In this document: one piece after another, positions 9,781 through 19,371 of the stretch
How positions within the stretch are numbered: the first letter of the stretch is position 1
How the letters are laid out: every line of letters begins with the position of its first letter
NCBI RefSeq assembly: GCF_902859625.1
Contig: NZ_CADIJX010000008.1
Coordinates: 99,014 to 163,013, forward strand
DNA from: Achromobacter pestifer
GTDB taxonomy: Bacteria; Pseudomonadota; Gammaproteobacteria; Burkholderiales; Burkholderiaceae_B
Length of the DNA stretch: 64,000 nucleotides
Direction: 5' to 3'
Position numbers and translations under genes: made by a program
Notes under the pieces: model-generated
The model's input: only the letters and a program-made list of their open reading frames with translations
What the model was told of the DNA's origin: nothing
The model's database searches: none

Positions 9781-10860
9781 ATGACATATAAGTTCCGTAT
9801 CGGGCTGCGCGCGCAATGGACATTGGGCGGTGACGACGATTCAGCGCCCGTGTCGTTGCAAGACATGCTGGCCTTGCTGGCCGCCATCGATGCCACGGGC
9901 AACATCGCGGGCGCCTGTCGCGCCTGTGGTCTGTCGTACCGGCATGCCTGGGGCGTGCTGCGCCGTTTTGAAGGCATCTTCGGCACGCAGCTGCTGATCA
10001 CCAACCGGCGCCAGGGCACGCAATTGGCGCCGTTTGCGCAGCGCTTGCTATGGGCCAATCGACGCATCGAGGCGCGGCTGATGCCCACGCTGGACAGCAT
10101 GGCGTCCGAACTGCAAGAAGAGCTTGAGCGCCTGCTACCGGAAAGCGGGCCGCACCTGCGCCTGCACGCCAGTCACGGCTTCGCGGTGGAGTCGCTGATG
10201 CAGCACATGAGCGGCCGCAAGCCCGGGCTGGAGCTACGCTACCGCACGGCGATCGAGGCACTGGCCTCGCTGGAACGGCATGAGTGCGATCTGGCCGGGT
10301 TCCAGGTGCCCCTGGGCGATTTTGAATCGCCCATCATGGAACGCTATGCGCAATGGCTGCATGCCGATGAATACGTGCTGATCCATCTGGCCGTGCGCAA
10401 TACGGGACTATTCGTCACCCCGGGCAATCCCAAGCAAATCCACGGCATGGCGGATCTGGCGCGCGCCGACGTGCGCTTCGTGAATCGCCAGATTGGGTCC
10501 AGCACCCGCTATCTGGTGGGCCTGATGTTGCAGAGAGCCGGCGTGTCCATCGGCGAAGTGCAGGGGTACGAAACCAACGAATTCACGCATATGGCCATCG
10601 CCGCGCACATCGCCAGCGGCATGGCGGACACCGGCGTTGGCGTCGAGACGGCCGCCTGCCGCTTTGGGCTGGACTTCATTCCTCTGGTGCGGGAACGCTA
10701 TTTCTTTGCCATTCGCAAATCGTCGCTGGAGACTCCCGCCATGCAAGACTTGCTGTCCATCATGCGTGGCCCCGATTACGTGGGCTACGTTGGGCAACTG
10801 ATCGGCTACGACGCCCAGGACACCGGGCGGTTACAAACCTTGGAAGAGGCGTTCGCGTGA
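9781..10860 (+). CDS. transcriptional regulator with ModE/LysR-type HTH and periplasmic-binding-like domain (FdsR position)
   Basis: A 359-residue regulator. Residues 20-100 form a winged helix-turn-helix of the ModE/LysR type ('[17 protein letters not shown]', then '[17 protein letters not shown]'). Residues 125-340 form a periplasmic-binding-protein-like ligand domain ('[19 protein letters not shown]', '[18 protein letters not shown]'), the type seen in molybdate- or tungstate-responsive and related regulators. It is transcribed away from fdsGBACD, the place where fdsR lies in Cupriavidus. It probably controls formate dehydrogenase in response to formate, molybdate or a related anion; the ligand is not known from sequence. 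The gene starts 49 bp before moaA on the same strand, so co-transcription is possible. Confidence 0.8.
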   Translation: MTYKFRIGLRAQWTLGGDDDSAPVSLQDMLALLAAIDATGNIAGACRACGLSYRHAWGVLRRFEGIFGTQLLITNRRQGTQLAPFAQRLLWANRRIEARLMPTLDSMASELQEELERLLPESGPHLRLHASHGFAVESLMQHMSGRKPGLELRYRTAIEALASLERHECDLAGFQVPLGDFESPIMERYAQWLHADEYVLIHLAVRNTGLFVTPGNPKQIHGMADLARADVRFVNRQIGSSTRYLVGLMLQRAGVSIGEVQGYETNEFTHMAIAAHIASGMADTGVGVETAACRFGLDFIPLVRERYFFAIRKSSLETPAMQDLLSIMRGPDYVGYVGQLIGYDAQDTGRLQTLEEAFA

Positions 10861-10909
10861 ACGCGCGGCGAGCCACGCCGGGATACCCGCGCCGGGATAT
10901 GATGACCCC

Positions 10910-12025
10910 ATGAGTAAAGTGATTTTCCTTGCCGACCGCCGGAACGACCGTCCGGCCTGGCCCGCGCCCGGCGAATTGCCGCCGCACGGGCAGCCGGCGC
11001 TGGATCAGCGCGCGCGCCCCTTGCGCGATTTGCGGATCTCGGTGACGGATCGCTGCAACTTCCGCTGCACGTATTGCATGCCGCGCGAAGTCTTCGACAG
11101 CAGCTACACATTCATGCCGCATTCAGACCTGCTGTCTTTTGAAGAGATCAGCCGGCTTGCAGGCATTTTCACGCAACTGGGCGTGGAAAAGATCCGCCTG
11201 ACCGGCGGCGAGCCGCTGCTGCGCAAGCACATCGAAAACCTGGTGGGCATGTTGGCCGGCTTGCGCACGCCCGCCGGCCAGCCGCTGGACCTGACCTTGA
11301 CGACCAACGGCAGCATGCTGGCACGCAAGGCCGCCGCGCTGAAGGCAGCAGGATTGACGCGCGTCACCGTCAGCCTGGATGCCCTGGACGCCGCCATGTT
11401 CCAAGGCATGAGCGACAGCGGCTTCACGCCTGACGACGTGCTGCGTGGCATCGATGCGGCGGCCGACGCGGGCTTGGCCCCCGTCAAGGTCAACATGGTG
11501 GTGCGGCGCGGCCTGAACGACACGCAGATCCTGCCGATGGCCGAACGCTTCCGCCATAGCGGGCATATCTTGCGTTTCATCGAGTACATGGACGTCGGCA
11601 ACAGCAACGGCTGGAACCTTGCCGAAGTGATTCCCAGCCAGGAAGTGTTGGATCGGATCGGCGCGGCCTATCCGCTGGAACCTGTGCAGACGAGTGAAAT
11701 GGGTCGAGTGGCCGAGCGCTGGCGCTATCAGGATGGCGGCGGCGAAATCGGCGTCATTTCCAGCGTCACCCATGCCTTCTGTGGTGGCTGTACGCGCGCG
11801 CGCCTGTCGCCGGAAGGCAAGCTGTTCCTGTGCCTGTTCGCACACGAAGGGCACGACTTGCGCGCGCCGCTGCGCGATGGCGCAAGCGACGCCGAATTGG
11901 CCGGCATCCTGTCGGGCATTTGGGGCACGCGCGATGACCACTACTCGGAACTGCGCGGCCGCAACCTCGCGACCCCCACGCCGGACCCAGGGCGCAAAGT
12001 CGAAATGAGCTATATCGGTGGCTGA
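10910..12025 (+). CDS. moaA: GTP 3',8-cyclase MoaA
   Basis: A 371-residue radical SAM enzyme that with MoaC turns GTP into cyclic pyranopterin monophosphate, the first step of molybdenum cofactor synthesis. The radical SAM cysteines are in [10 protein letters not shown] (C49, C53, C56). The C-terminal second cluster motif [11 protein letters not shown] is present, as is the terminal Gly-Gly (SYIGG) needed for activity. An N-terminal extension of about 35 residues precedes the conserved '[14 protein letters not shown]'. Its 3' end overlaps mobA by 8 bp. Confidence 0.97.
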   Translation: MSKVIFLADRRNDRPAWPAPGELPPHGQPALDQRARPLRDLRISVTDRCNFRCTYCMPREVFDSSYTFMPHSDLLSFEEISRLAGIFTQLGVEKIRLTGGEPLLRKHIENLVGMLAGLRTPAGQPLDLTLTTNGSMLARKAAALKAAGLTRVTVSLDALDAAMFQGMSDSGFTPDDVLRGIDAAADAGLAPVKVNMVVRRGLNDTQILPMAERFRHSGHILRFIEYMDVGNSNGWNLAEVIPSQEVLDRIGAAYPLEPVQTSEMGRVAERWRYQDGGGEIGVISSVTHAFCGGCTRARLSPEGKLFLCLFAHEGHDLRAPLRDGASDAELAGILSGIWGTRDDHYSELRGRNLATPTPDPGRKVEMSYIGG

Positions 12026-12635
12026 GGCCTCGTTGCCGCACGCGGGCGTCGCCGGCCTGATCCTGGCCGGCGGGCAAGGCTCCCGCATGAACCAGCAGGA
12101 CAAGGGGCTTGTCGCCCTGTGCGGCCAGCCGCTGGTGGCGCACGTGGCGCTCCGGCTGGCGCCGCAAGTGGGCCGGCTGATCATCAGCGCCAACCGCCAC
12201 CAGGATCGTTACGCACCATACGGGCAGGTGGTGGAAGACGGCGAAGCCGATCTGGGGACCTTTCAGGGCCCGTTGTTGGGCATCGCGGCGGGGCTTGCCG
12301 CCGCCGCTTCAGACGATTGGCTGGTGGTGGCGCCATGCGACACGCCGTTCCTGCCCCGGGATCTGGCCGCTCGGCTGATCGGCGCGGCCGCATCGGCCGA
12401 GGTGCCGCTGGCCTATGCGGTGGCCAATGGCCAACGCCATTCCGCTTGCATGGCGGTGCGCACGTCGCTGCTGCCGCATCTTCGAGCCTATCTGCTGGGG
12501 GGCGACCGCAAGGTCGGCCTATGGCAAGCCCGAGCGGGCGGCGTCGAAGCGCGTTTTGATGACGCGCCCGACGCTTTCATGAACGTCAATACCCCCGAGG
12601 AGCTGGCCGCGGCCGAACGCTACGCCAGCCAGTGA
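12018..12635 (+). CDS. mobA: molybdenum cofactor guanylyltransferase MobA
   Basis: A 205-residue nucleotidyltransferase with the GTP-binding motif LAGGQGSRM (residues 15-23) followed by DKGL, and the metal-binding CDTPF. It adds GMP to molybdopterin to give the MGD form needed by both formate dehydrogenase and nitrate reductase in this window. The start is GTG, overlapping the moaA stop by 8 bp. Its last 16 bp overlap the end of the convergent moeA gene. Confidence 0.95.
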   Translation: MAEASLPHAGVAGLILAGGQGSRMNQQDKGLVALCGQPLVAHVALRLAPQVGRLIISANRHQDRYAPYGQVVEDGEADLGTFQGPLLGIAAGLAAAASDDWLVVAPCDTPFLPRDLAARLIGAAASAEVPLAYAVANGQRHSACMAVRTSLLPHLRAYLLGGDRKVGLWQARAGGVEARFDDAPDAFMNVNTPEELAAAERYASQ

Positions 12636-13825
12636 CGCAGGTCGTAGTACGGCACGCGGTCCATGTCGTTGACCTGCACATCGGCCGGCAAGCGCGCCAG
12701 ACCCGTTGCCCAGGGCATTGAACTGATCACGCCCGACCCCTGATGGCCGTAGGGCACCAATTCACCACTGCCGTCGTCGGCTGTGCGCCGTTGAACGCGC
12801 AGGAATTCCTCACGGCCGTCTTGGCGCGGATGCTCGGTGCGCAGCGGCAGCAGGCTGATCGGCGGAAAGATCTCTTCGCGCCCTTGCATGCGCCGCGCAA
12901 GTGGCGACACCAGCATGGCGAACACGGCATAGGCCGACACCGGATTGCCCGGCAGGCTGACGATGGGCTTGCCGCCGATTTGCGCCAGTGCCACCGGCTT
13001 GCCCGGCTTCATGCGCACTTTCCATAGCGACAGCTCGCCGCCCAGCGCCGCCAGCGCGGGCTTGACCAGATCACGTTCACCGACCGACACGCCGCCCACG
13101 CTCAGGACCAGATCGCAGTCGGCCAGCAATGTCGTGAAGGCGGCCACCAGGTCGGCTTCGGTATCGCGTGCATGCAGCACGTGCACGGGCAGGGCGCCCA
13201 GGCCGCGCACCAGCGCAGCCAGCATGGGGCCGTTCGAGTTGTAGATCTGTTCTGGCGCGCGCGGCGTTCCGGGCGGCACGAGTTCGTCGCCGGTGGTCAG
13301 GATGCCGACGCGCAATTGGCTCACCACCGGCACGCTGGCCAGTCCTTGCGAGGCCAGCAGCGCCACATGCGCGGCCTGGAGCATCGTGCCGGCCGCCAGC
13401 AGCGGGGCGCCGGCCATCGTGTCTTCACCACGGCGGCGGATGTGCTGGTTTGGGGCGGGCTGGCGCGTGATCTCCACCTGGTTGTCGGCTTCGACGGTGT
13501 CTTCCTGCATGACGACGGTATCGGCGCCATCGGGAACCAGGCTGCCGGTGAACAGGCGTATCGCGTGGCCGGGTTTAAGGGGTTCTGGGACGTCGCCCGC
13601 ATAGCAGCGCTGCTGGATGGGCAGGCGGCCGCCGGCACGCCAGTCGGCCACACGCAAGGCGTAGCCGTCCATGGCGCTGTTGTCTGCCGGAGGGATGTCC
13701 ACGGTGGCCGTCAGATCGGTCGCCAGCACGCGGCCGGCAGCGTCATTCAGGCCAATGTCTTCGCAGCGTTGCAGCGGCCCCGCGGCATTGGCCAGCAGGG
13801 TCTGCGCTTGATCAAAATCCAGCAT
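12620..13825 (-). CDS. moeA: molybdopterin molybdotransferase MoeA
   Basis: A 401-residue MoeA protein that inserts molybdate into adenylylated molybdopterin. Family motifs seen include 'PPADNSAMDGYALR' near residue 45, 'LFTGSLVPDGADTVVMQED' near 90, 'GILTTGDEL' and 'SVGGVSVGERDLV', and 'PGNPVSAYAVF'. It is the last gene of the moaC-moaD-moaE-moaB-moeA run, starting 3 bp after moaB, and ends inside the last codons of mobA on the other strand. Confidence 0.95.
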   Translation of the reverse strand: MLDFDQAQTLLANAAGPLQRCEDIGLNDAAGRVLATDLTATVDIPPADNSAMDGYALRVADWRAGGRLPIQQRCYAGDVPEPLKPGHAIRLFTGSLVPDGADTVVMQEDTVEADNQVEITRQPAPNQHIRRRGEDTMAGAPLLAAGTMLQAAHVALLASQGLASVPVVSQLRVGILTTGDELVPPGTPRAPEQIYNSNGPMLAALVRGLGALPVHVLHARDTEADLVAAFTTLLADCDLVLSVGGVSVGERDLVKPALAALGGELSLWKVRMKPGKPVALAQIGGKPIVSLPGNPVSAYAVFAMLVSPLARRMQGREEIFPPISLLPLRTEHPRQDGREEFLRVQRRTADDGSGELVPYGHQGSGVISSMPWATGLARLPADVQVNDMDRVPYYDLRHWLA

Positions 13826-13828
13826 GGG

Positions 13829-14356
13829 TCAGTTGTCTTCTGGTTGAGGCTTGAAATGCGTGGCGAAATTGCAGGGCCGATGGCTGCTGTCGAGCTGTTC
13901 GCGCAGGATCTGCGCCCAAGCGGTTTCGCACGCATTGTTGGAACCGGGCAGGCAGAAGATCAGCGTCTGATTGGCTGAACCCGCGAACGCACGCGACTGG
14001 AGGGTGGAGCTGCCGATCTCGGTGTAGGAAATCTGGCGGAACAGTTCACCGAAGCCGGGGATTTCGCGGTCCAGCAGCGGCAGGATGGCTTCCGGCGTGT
14101 GGTCGCGATGCGAGAAGCCCGTGCCGCCCGTCGTCAGGATGATCTGCACTTCGGGGTCGGCGATCCAGTCGCTGATGACGCGGCGGATCTGATAGATGTC
14201 GTCGCGGACGATATCGCGGCGCACGCATTGGTGGCCAGCATGCGCCAGGCTGTGGGCAAGCAGGTTGCCAGACGTGTCGTCCCCCGCGCTGCGGGTGTCG
14301 CTGACGGTCAGCACGGCGCAAGCCAGCGACAGGGGGATGGGGCTTTCTTCGCTCAT
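13829..14356 (-). CDS. moaB: molybdenum cofactor biosynthesis protein MoaB (molybdopterin adenylyltransferase type)
   Basis: A 175-residue MoaB/MogA fold protein with the substrate-binding motif [16 protein letters not shown] (about residue 86) and '[12 protein letters not shown]'. In organisms lacking MogA, MoaB adenylylates molybdopterin ahead of MoeA; the direct coupling to moeA here fits that role. The ATG overlaps the moaE stop by 4 bp. Confidence 0.93.
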   Translation of the reverse strand: MSEESPIPLSLACAVLTVSDTRSAGDDTSGNLLAHSLAHAGHQCVRRDIVRDDIYQIRRVISDWIADPEVQIILTTGGTGFSHRDHTPEAILPLLDREIPGFGELFRQISYTEIGSSTLQSRAFAGSANQTLIFCLPGSNNACETAWAQILREQLDSSHRPCNFATHFKPQPEDN

Positions 14357-14835
14357 GGGTGTTCCTTCTTCGAAGCAGTGTCTGCATCCCAGGCATCCGT
14401 ACGGTCCTGGTCGGATTGGCGCTGTTCGACCCAGAAGCTGTCGCCGCCCGAAAGCGTCTCGCGCTTCCAGAAGGGCGCGCGGGTCTTGAGCGCGTCAATG
14501 ATGAATTCGCAGCCGCGGAAGGCGTCGCCACGGTGCGCGCTGGCCGCCGCGACGAACACGATCTGGGCATTGCGGGACAAGGCGCCCACCCGGTGCACGA
14601 TCACCGTGCCGTCCAGGTTCCAGCGGTCGCGGGCGGTCGCGGCGATGGCTTCAAGCTCGCGTTCGCACATGCCGGGATAGTGCTCAAGAAAGAGCGTGTC
14701 GGTGGGCGAATCGGGCGCGTAGTCGCGTACATAGCCCACGAAGGTGACGATGCCGCCCACGCCGGGGCCTGCGCTCGCGCGGAGCGCAGCCGTCAGCGCG
14801 GCGCCGTCGAAATCGGCTTCCTGGACGCAGATCAT
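14353..14835 (-). CDS. moaE: molybdopterin synthase catalytic subunit MoaE
   Basis: A 160-residue MoaE protein that works with MoaD to add two sulfurs to cyclic pyranopterin monophosphate. Conserved features are 'GGIVTFVGYVRD', 'LEHYPGMCERELEAIA', 'HRVGALSRNAQIVFVAAAS' and the catalytic-region 'KTRAPFWKRE'. The frame also has a TTG at 14844, but the ATG at 14835 lies 9 nt after a GGAGG and gives the usual family N-terminus, so it is preferred. Confidence 0.95.
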   Translation of the reverse strand: MICVQEADFDGAALTAALRASAGPGVGGIVTFVGYVRDYAPDSPTDTLFLEHYPGMCERELEAIAATARDRWNLDGTVIVHRVGALSRNAQIVFVAAASAHRGDAFRGCEFIIDALKTRAPFWKRETLSGGDSFWVEQRQSDQDRTDAWDADTASKKEHP

Positions 14836-14840
14836 GGCGC

Positions 14841-15092
14841 TCAACCTCCGGTCACGGGTTCAAACACCGCAACCTCGTCGCCGGGGCGGATCGGGGCAGT
14901 GGGCTTGGAGTGAGTTTGGTTGATGGCCAATTTCAGGCGCGAGGCGGGTGCCAGCTGGGGATAACGTTCGCCCAGCGCGGCCAGCAGTTGCGCGCCCGTG
15001 GATTCGCCATTCAGGGGCCAGTTTTCCGTGCGCTTGCCGACAAGCTCGGCCACGCGGGCGAAGTACAGAAGATTAATCGTTGCGCCATTCAC
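14841..15092 (-). CDS. moaD: molybdopterin synthase sulfur carrier subunit MoaD
   Basis: An 83-residue ubiquitin-like protein ending in Gly-Gly (FEPVTGG), the C-terminus that carries the thiocarboxylate. It starts at a GTG with GGAGG 9 nt upstream. The start lies 20 bp inside the 3' end of moaC, and its stop is adjacent to the moaE start, so the moa genes are translationally coupled. Confidence 0.94.
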   Translation of the reverse strand: MNGATINLLYFARVAELVGKRTENWPLNGESTGAQLLAALGERYPQLAPASRLKLAINQTHSKPTAPIRPGDEVAVFEPVTGG

Positions 15093-15561
15093 CGCTTTTT
15101 CCTCCCGCCTTGTACTTAAGGCGTACTTGTTCGACCACGATGCCTTTGTCCGCGGCCTTGCACATGTCGTAGATGGTCAGCGCGGCCACGCTGCATGCCA
15201 TCATGGCTTCCATTTCCACACCCGTTTTGTAGCTGGTGCGGCAGGTGGCCAGGATGTCGATGCGGTGCGCGGCATCGTCCAACGAGAAGTCGATGCCGAC
15301 AAACGCCAGGGGCAGGCTATGGCACAGCGGAATCAGCTCGGCGCAGCGCTTGGCGGCCAGAACGGCGGCCACGCGCGCGGTGTTGAGCACTTCGCCCTTG
15401 CCTCGGCCCGGCTGAGTCAGCAGACCGTAGGCCACCGCGTTCATGCGCACGCTGGCGGTGGCGATCGCGACGCGCTCGGAATCCGTCTTGGCGATGACGT
15501 CGACCATGCGGACCTGGCCGGATTCATCCAGGTGACTCAAGGTGGGGGTGGAGGGTGGCAT
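15073..15561 (-). CDS. moaC: cyclic pyranopterin monophosphate synthase MoaC
   Basis: A 162-residue MoaC protein, first gene of the minus-strand moa run. It holds 'MVDVIAKTDSERVAIA' near residue 19, 'IPLCHSLPLAFVGIDF' near 85 and the C-terminal 'EMEAMMACSVAALTIYDMCK'. It performs the second half of the MoaA/MoaC reaction. The promoter must lie in the 137 bp shared with the divergent DUF748 gene; no clear hexamers were recognised there. Confidence 0.96.
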   Translation of the reverse strand: MPPSTPTLSHLDESGQVRMVDVIAKTDSERVAIATASVRMNAVAYGLLTQPGRGKGEVLNTARVAAVLAAKRCAELIPLCHSLPLAFVGIDFSLDDAAHRIDILATCRTSYKTGVEMEAMMACSVAALTIYDMCKAADKGIVVEQVRLKYKAGGKSGEWRND

Positions 15562-15698
15562 GGGAATCGGGATCGAGAATTGTTAATGTTTGAAAAGAGC
15601 GGTCCCGGCTGGCCGGGAGGGGCCGCTGTTACGCCTATGATAGACGAGCGCTAACCGGGGCGCGATAATCGCCTTCAACTCGTATCAGGAGACTCGCG

Positions 15699-18600
15699 AT
15701 GCCCTTGCGGATGCCCAAGCTTCGGTTCACCCGCCGCGCCGGCAAGATCCTTCTGGGCATCGTGGCGTTCGCACTGATCCTGTGCGGCATTGCTGCCTGG
15801 CAAGTTCCCAAAGTCCTGCATAACGTCCTGACCGGGGACGTCTCAAAGATGATCGGCCGTGAGATTTCCGTCGGCAAGATCAGCTTCAACCCGTTCACCC
15901 TGACTGTCCGTGCCCGCGACCTGGCGGTGGCCCAGCCCGGGTCGCAGACGCCGTTGCTGTCGTTGTCCGAACTGGATGCCAGTGCGGCGTGGAGCTCCCT
16001 GTTCTGGTTCGCGCCGGTTGTCGATCGTTTGACGCTGCGTCAGCCTAACATCGCTATCGTTCGCGAAGACGTCACGCGCTTCAATTTCTCTGACATACAG
16101 CAACGAGTGGCCGAAATGACGGCCGCTCAGCCCGCCGAACCGCCCAAGCCGGATGCCGGCCCACCCCGGTTTTCGCTGAACAACATGGTGATCGAAGGCG
16201 GCACCATCACGCTGGACGACAAGGTCACGGGCCGCAAGCAGGTCATCGATGAATTGGGCGTGGGCGTGCCGTTCATCTCCACCTTCGGTTACGCCACCGA
16301 TATCGACGTGCAGCCGCGGCTGCACCTGCGCATCAACGGCAGTCCGTTCGACCTGACCGGCGTGGCCCGCCCGTTCGACAAGGTGCCGTCTTCGACGCTG
16401 CGTGTCGCGTTCAATGGCCTGCAACTGGAGAAGTGGGCGGACGTCTGGCCGATGCCGCTGCCGTTCAAGCTGGACAGCGCGCTGTTGGACTCCAATCTGC
16501 AAGTCGTGTTCGAGCAACCCAAGGATGCGCCGCCCAAGATCCGCGTGGTGGGCGACCTGGGCCTGCGGCGCTTCGATCTGCGCGACACCGCTGGCGAAGG
16601 CCTGATCGCCTGGAGCGCCCTGACCGTCTCCCGACTGGAACTGGAGCCAATCGCGCGCCAGGTGTACGTGGGCGAAGTGGGGCTGTGGGCGCCGCAGATC
16701 AACGTGCGCCGCTACGCCAATGAGCACCTGAACTGGCAGGACGTGGTTGCCAAACTGAAGGAACTGGGCGGCGTGGCGCCGGAAGAAACGCCGGTGGCCG
16801 ATAAGCTGAGGCGGGATGTCGGATTGAAGGTGGCGCCGAAGGCCGATGCGTCAAAGACGCCCGCCCAGGCCACGGCACCCGCTGAAACGCCGCCGGCTGC
16901 TCCCGCCGCCACCACCCCAGCCACCCCAGCCACCCCAGCCACCCCAGCCACCCCAGCCACGCCCGCCACGCCTGCCACAGCGGCTGCCTCCGCGCCGGCC
17001 AGCCCGGACGCCACCGTTCCGCCGGCACCGCCTGCCGCCCCGGCGGAATGGAAGGTCACGCTGGATGCCTTCAACCTGCATGAGGGCGAGCTCTACATCA
17101 CCGATGCGATCAGCAAGCTGGACTACGTGATGACCGGCATGGCCGTGACGGTGGAAGGCGTGACGATTCCAGAGGTCAAGGACCAGCCCGTCAACCTGTG
17201 GTTGACCGTGGACAACAGCACCGATGGGGGCTGGATCCGCGCCAAGGGGCCGTTGGTCTTGAAGCCGCTGTCGCTGGAATTGGGCGTGAAATTGGGAAAT
17301 GTGGCCTTGGCTCCCTTGGCGCCCGCGGTGCGCAGCGTGGCTCCGATCGTGCTGCTGGATGGCCGTCTGGGCGCGACGGCGCAGGTGCACGTGCTGGAGA
17401 AGAACGGCGTCGTGGATGCTTCCGCAACGGCCGTGCAGGCTGACTTGGCTCAATTCAAGGCGCGCGACGAATCGCTCAAGCCCGCGCTGGACATTGCCTT
17501 GCAAACGCTGCACGTCACCGCTGACCGGCTGGCGATGGGGCCTGGACAAACCAATTTCACGCTGGCCGCCGCGGGCATTCAAGGCAACGGCAAGCTGGAT
17601 CTGAAAGGCATGTTCACGCCGCAACCGCTGACGCTGAAATCGTCCGTGGACCTGTCCGAACTGAACGTCGCATCCTTTGCGCCATATGCGGCTTCCAGCC
17701 TGAACGCCACGGTGCGTGCCATCACGCTGGGGGCGAAGGGCGATGTGGACTTTGCCGCTGCCGCGGGCAATGCGCCGATGAAGGTCAATTGGAAGGGCGG
17801 TGTCGAGGTCACGGGCGTCGACCTGCAAGATCGGGTCAACAACGACGACTTCCTGAACTGGAAGCGGCTGGGCTTTTCCGGCATGGACATCTCGGTGGCG
17901 GGCGACAAGATCGGTGCCAAGCTGGGCGACATCGCGCTGGAAGACTTTTACGGCCGGATCCTGCTGAATGCGCAGGGCCGCCTGAATGTCATGGACCTGG
18001 TGGCAGCGCCTGGGCAGGCGGGCGGCTCCATCACGCAAGATACGCAGACGCCGGGCAGACAGGCCGCTCCCCCCGCGCCGACGCCCGCCGCCAAGAGCAG
18101 CGCCAGCGCCGGCATGCCGGATATCTCGGTCAACAGTGTCACGCTGTCGCGCGGCCGCATGACGTTCACCGATCGCTTCGTCAAACCCAATTACGTGGCC
18201 GAGCTCTCGGCCATCGAGGGCGCGATCACGGCGGTGTCGTCCACCAATCCGCAGCCCGCCAAAGTCAAGGTCACGGGCCGCGTGTACACCACGGCGCCCC
18301 TGTCGATCAGCGGCATCGTGCAGCCCTTCGCCAAGTTCCTGACGCTGGACCTGAAGGCGTCGGCCAAGGGCGTGGACCTGCCTCGCTTCAATACCTATTC
18401 GGCCAAGTACGTGGGCTATCCGATCAAGCGCGGCAAGCTCTCGGTGGACCTGGAATACAAGATCAAGGACCGGGCGTTGCAGGCCTCCAACCACGTGGTG
18501 TTGAACCAGCTGACCTTCGGCGACAAGACCAACAGTCCGGATGCCACCAAGTTGCCGGTGTTGCTGGCCGTGGCGCTCTTGAAGGACTCGCGCGGCAATA

Positions 18601-19307
18601 TTGACATCAATCTGCCGATCTCCGGTTCCCTGGACGACCCTGAATTCTCGGTGGGCGGCATTGTGGTGCGCGTGCTGTTGAATCTGGTGGTCAAGGCCGT
18701 GACGTCGCCGTTCAGCCTGTTGGCCTCGGCCTTCGGCGGCGGCGAAGAATTGTCCTATGTGGAATTCGCGCCGGGCAGCGCGGTGTTGACCGACGATTCC
18801 GTTCAGCGCATCGACACGCTGATCAAGGCGTTGACGGATCGTCCGGCGCTGAAGATGGACATCAGCGGCCGCGCCGATCCCAAGACCGACATGGAAGGCC
18901 TGCGTCAAGCCTGGGTCGACGGCCAGATCCGCGCCGCCAAGGCCGCCGCCACCACGCCGCGCGGCAAGAAGCCCAGTGCGGCAGGCGTGCAGGTGTCTGC
19001 CGCCGAACGGACCAAGTATCTGGAAGAGGTCTACGACGATACGGACATCAAGGACAAGCCGCGCAATTTCATCGGCATGTCCAAGTCTGTTCCTGCGGAC
19101 CAGATGGAAGCAATGCTGCGCAGCGTGGCGCCGGTGGGTGACGAGCAGTTGCGCCAACTGGCGGATGCGCGCGCGCAGGCGGTGTATGAGAAGTTGCAAG
19201 CCCAGGAAGGACTCGCGGATCGAGTGTTCATCGTTGCGCCGCAGCTGGACGCGGACGGCATCAAGGACGAGGGGCAACCCTCGCGCGTGGACTTCTCCCT
19301 GAAGTGA
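15699..19307 (+). CDS. giant AsmA-like DUF748 protein with C-terminal OmpA-like segment
   Basis: A 1202-residue envelope protein. An N-terminal membrane anchor (about residues 15-37) is followed by repeated beta-rich AsmA/DUF748 modules; this fold class is linked to lipid transport bridges or outer-membrane biogenesis. A Pro-Ala-Thr linker of seven repeats lies near residues 405-430. The C-terminal 180 residues carry 'VEFAPGSAVLTDDSVQRID' and 'DISGRADPKTDMEGLRQ', then after an insertion 'LADARAQAVYEKLQ', which looks like an OmpA-type peptidoglycan-binding domain. The start has AGGAGA 7 nt upstream. Function in this organism is not known. Confidence 0.85.
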   Translation: MPLRMPKLRFTRRAGKILLGIVAFALILCGIAAWQVPKVLHNVLTGDVSKMIGREISVGKISFNPFTLTVRARDLAVAQPGSQTPLLSLSELDASAAWSSLFWFAPVVDRLTLRQPNIAIVREDVTRFNFSDIQQRVAEMTAAQPAEPPKPDAGPPRFSLNNMVIEGGTITLDDKVTGRKQVIDELGVGVPFISTFGYATDIDVQPRLHLRINGSPFDLTGVARPFDKVPSSTLRVAFNGLQLEKWADVWPMPLPFKLDSALLDSNLQVVFEQPKDAPPKIRVVGDLGLRRFDLRDTAGEGLIAWSALTVSRLELEPIARQVYVGEVGLWAPQINVRRYANEHLNWQDVVAKLKELGGVAPEETPVADKLRRDVGLKVAPKADASKTPAQATAPAETPPAAPAATTPATPATPATPATPATPATPATAAASAPASPDATVPPAPPAAPAEWKVTLDAFNLHEGELYITDAISKLDYVMTGMAVTVEGVTIPEVKDQPVNLWLTVDNSTDGGWIRAKGPLVLKPLSLELGVKLGNVALAPLAPAVRSVAPIVLLDGRLGATAQVHVLEKNGVVDASATAVQADLAQFKARDESLKPALDIALQTLHVTADRLAMGPGQTNFTLAAAGIQGNGKLDLKGMFTPQPLTLKSSVDLSELNVASFAPYAASSLNATVRAITLGAKGDVDFAAAAGNAPMKVNWKGGVEVTGVDLQDRVNNDDFLNWKRLGFSGMDISVAGDKIGAKLGDIALEDFYGRILLNAQGRLNVMDLVAAPGQAGGSITQDTQTPGRQAAPPAPTPAAKSSASAGMPDISVNSVTLSRGRMTFTDRFVKPNYVAELSAIEGAITAVSSTNPQPAKVKVTGRVYTTAPLSISGIVQPFAKFLTLDLKASAKGVDLPRFNTYSAKYVGYPIKRGKLSVDLEYKIKDRALQASNHVVLNQLTFGDKTNSPDATKLPVLLAVALLKDSRGNIDINLPISGSLDDPEFSVGGIVVRVLLNLVVKAVTSPFSLLASAFGGGEELSYVEFAPGSAVLTDDSVQRIDTLIKALTDRPALKMDISGRADPKTDMEGLRQAWVDGQIRAAKAAATTPRGKKPSAAGVQVSAAERTKYLEEVYDDTDIKDKPRNFIGMSKSVPADQMEAMLRSVAPVGDEQLRQLADARAQAVYEKLQAQEGLADRVFIVAPQLDADGIKDEGQPSRVDFSLK
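16912..16974 (+). repeat. 9-bp tandem repeat inside the DUF748 gene
   Basis: Five identical copies of CCACCCCAG (16912-16956) are followed by two changed copies (ccacgcccg, ccacgcctg). They encode Pro-Ala-Thr repeats. Because the unit is a multiple of three, slippage would change linker length without breaking the frame. Confidence 0.9.
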
Positions 19308-19371
19308 AACCAGCAGGTCATCGGGGGTACGCGCCGCGTCCCCCGGCCACGCTTTTGCCAGGAGATTTTCA

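Noticed and set aside
10861..10909. Possible molybdenum-cofactor riboswitch upstream of moaA
   Set aside because: The gap is only 49 bp, too short for that RNA, and no matching fold was seen.
16851..19277. Long minus-strand open frame opposite the DUF748 gene
   Set aside because: Shadow frame; the sense protein has a membrane anchor and family structure.
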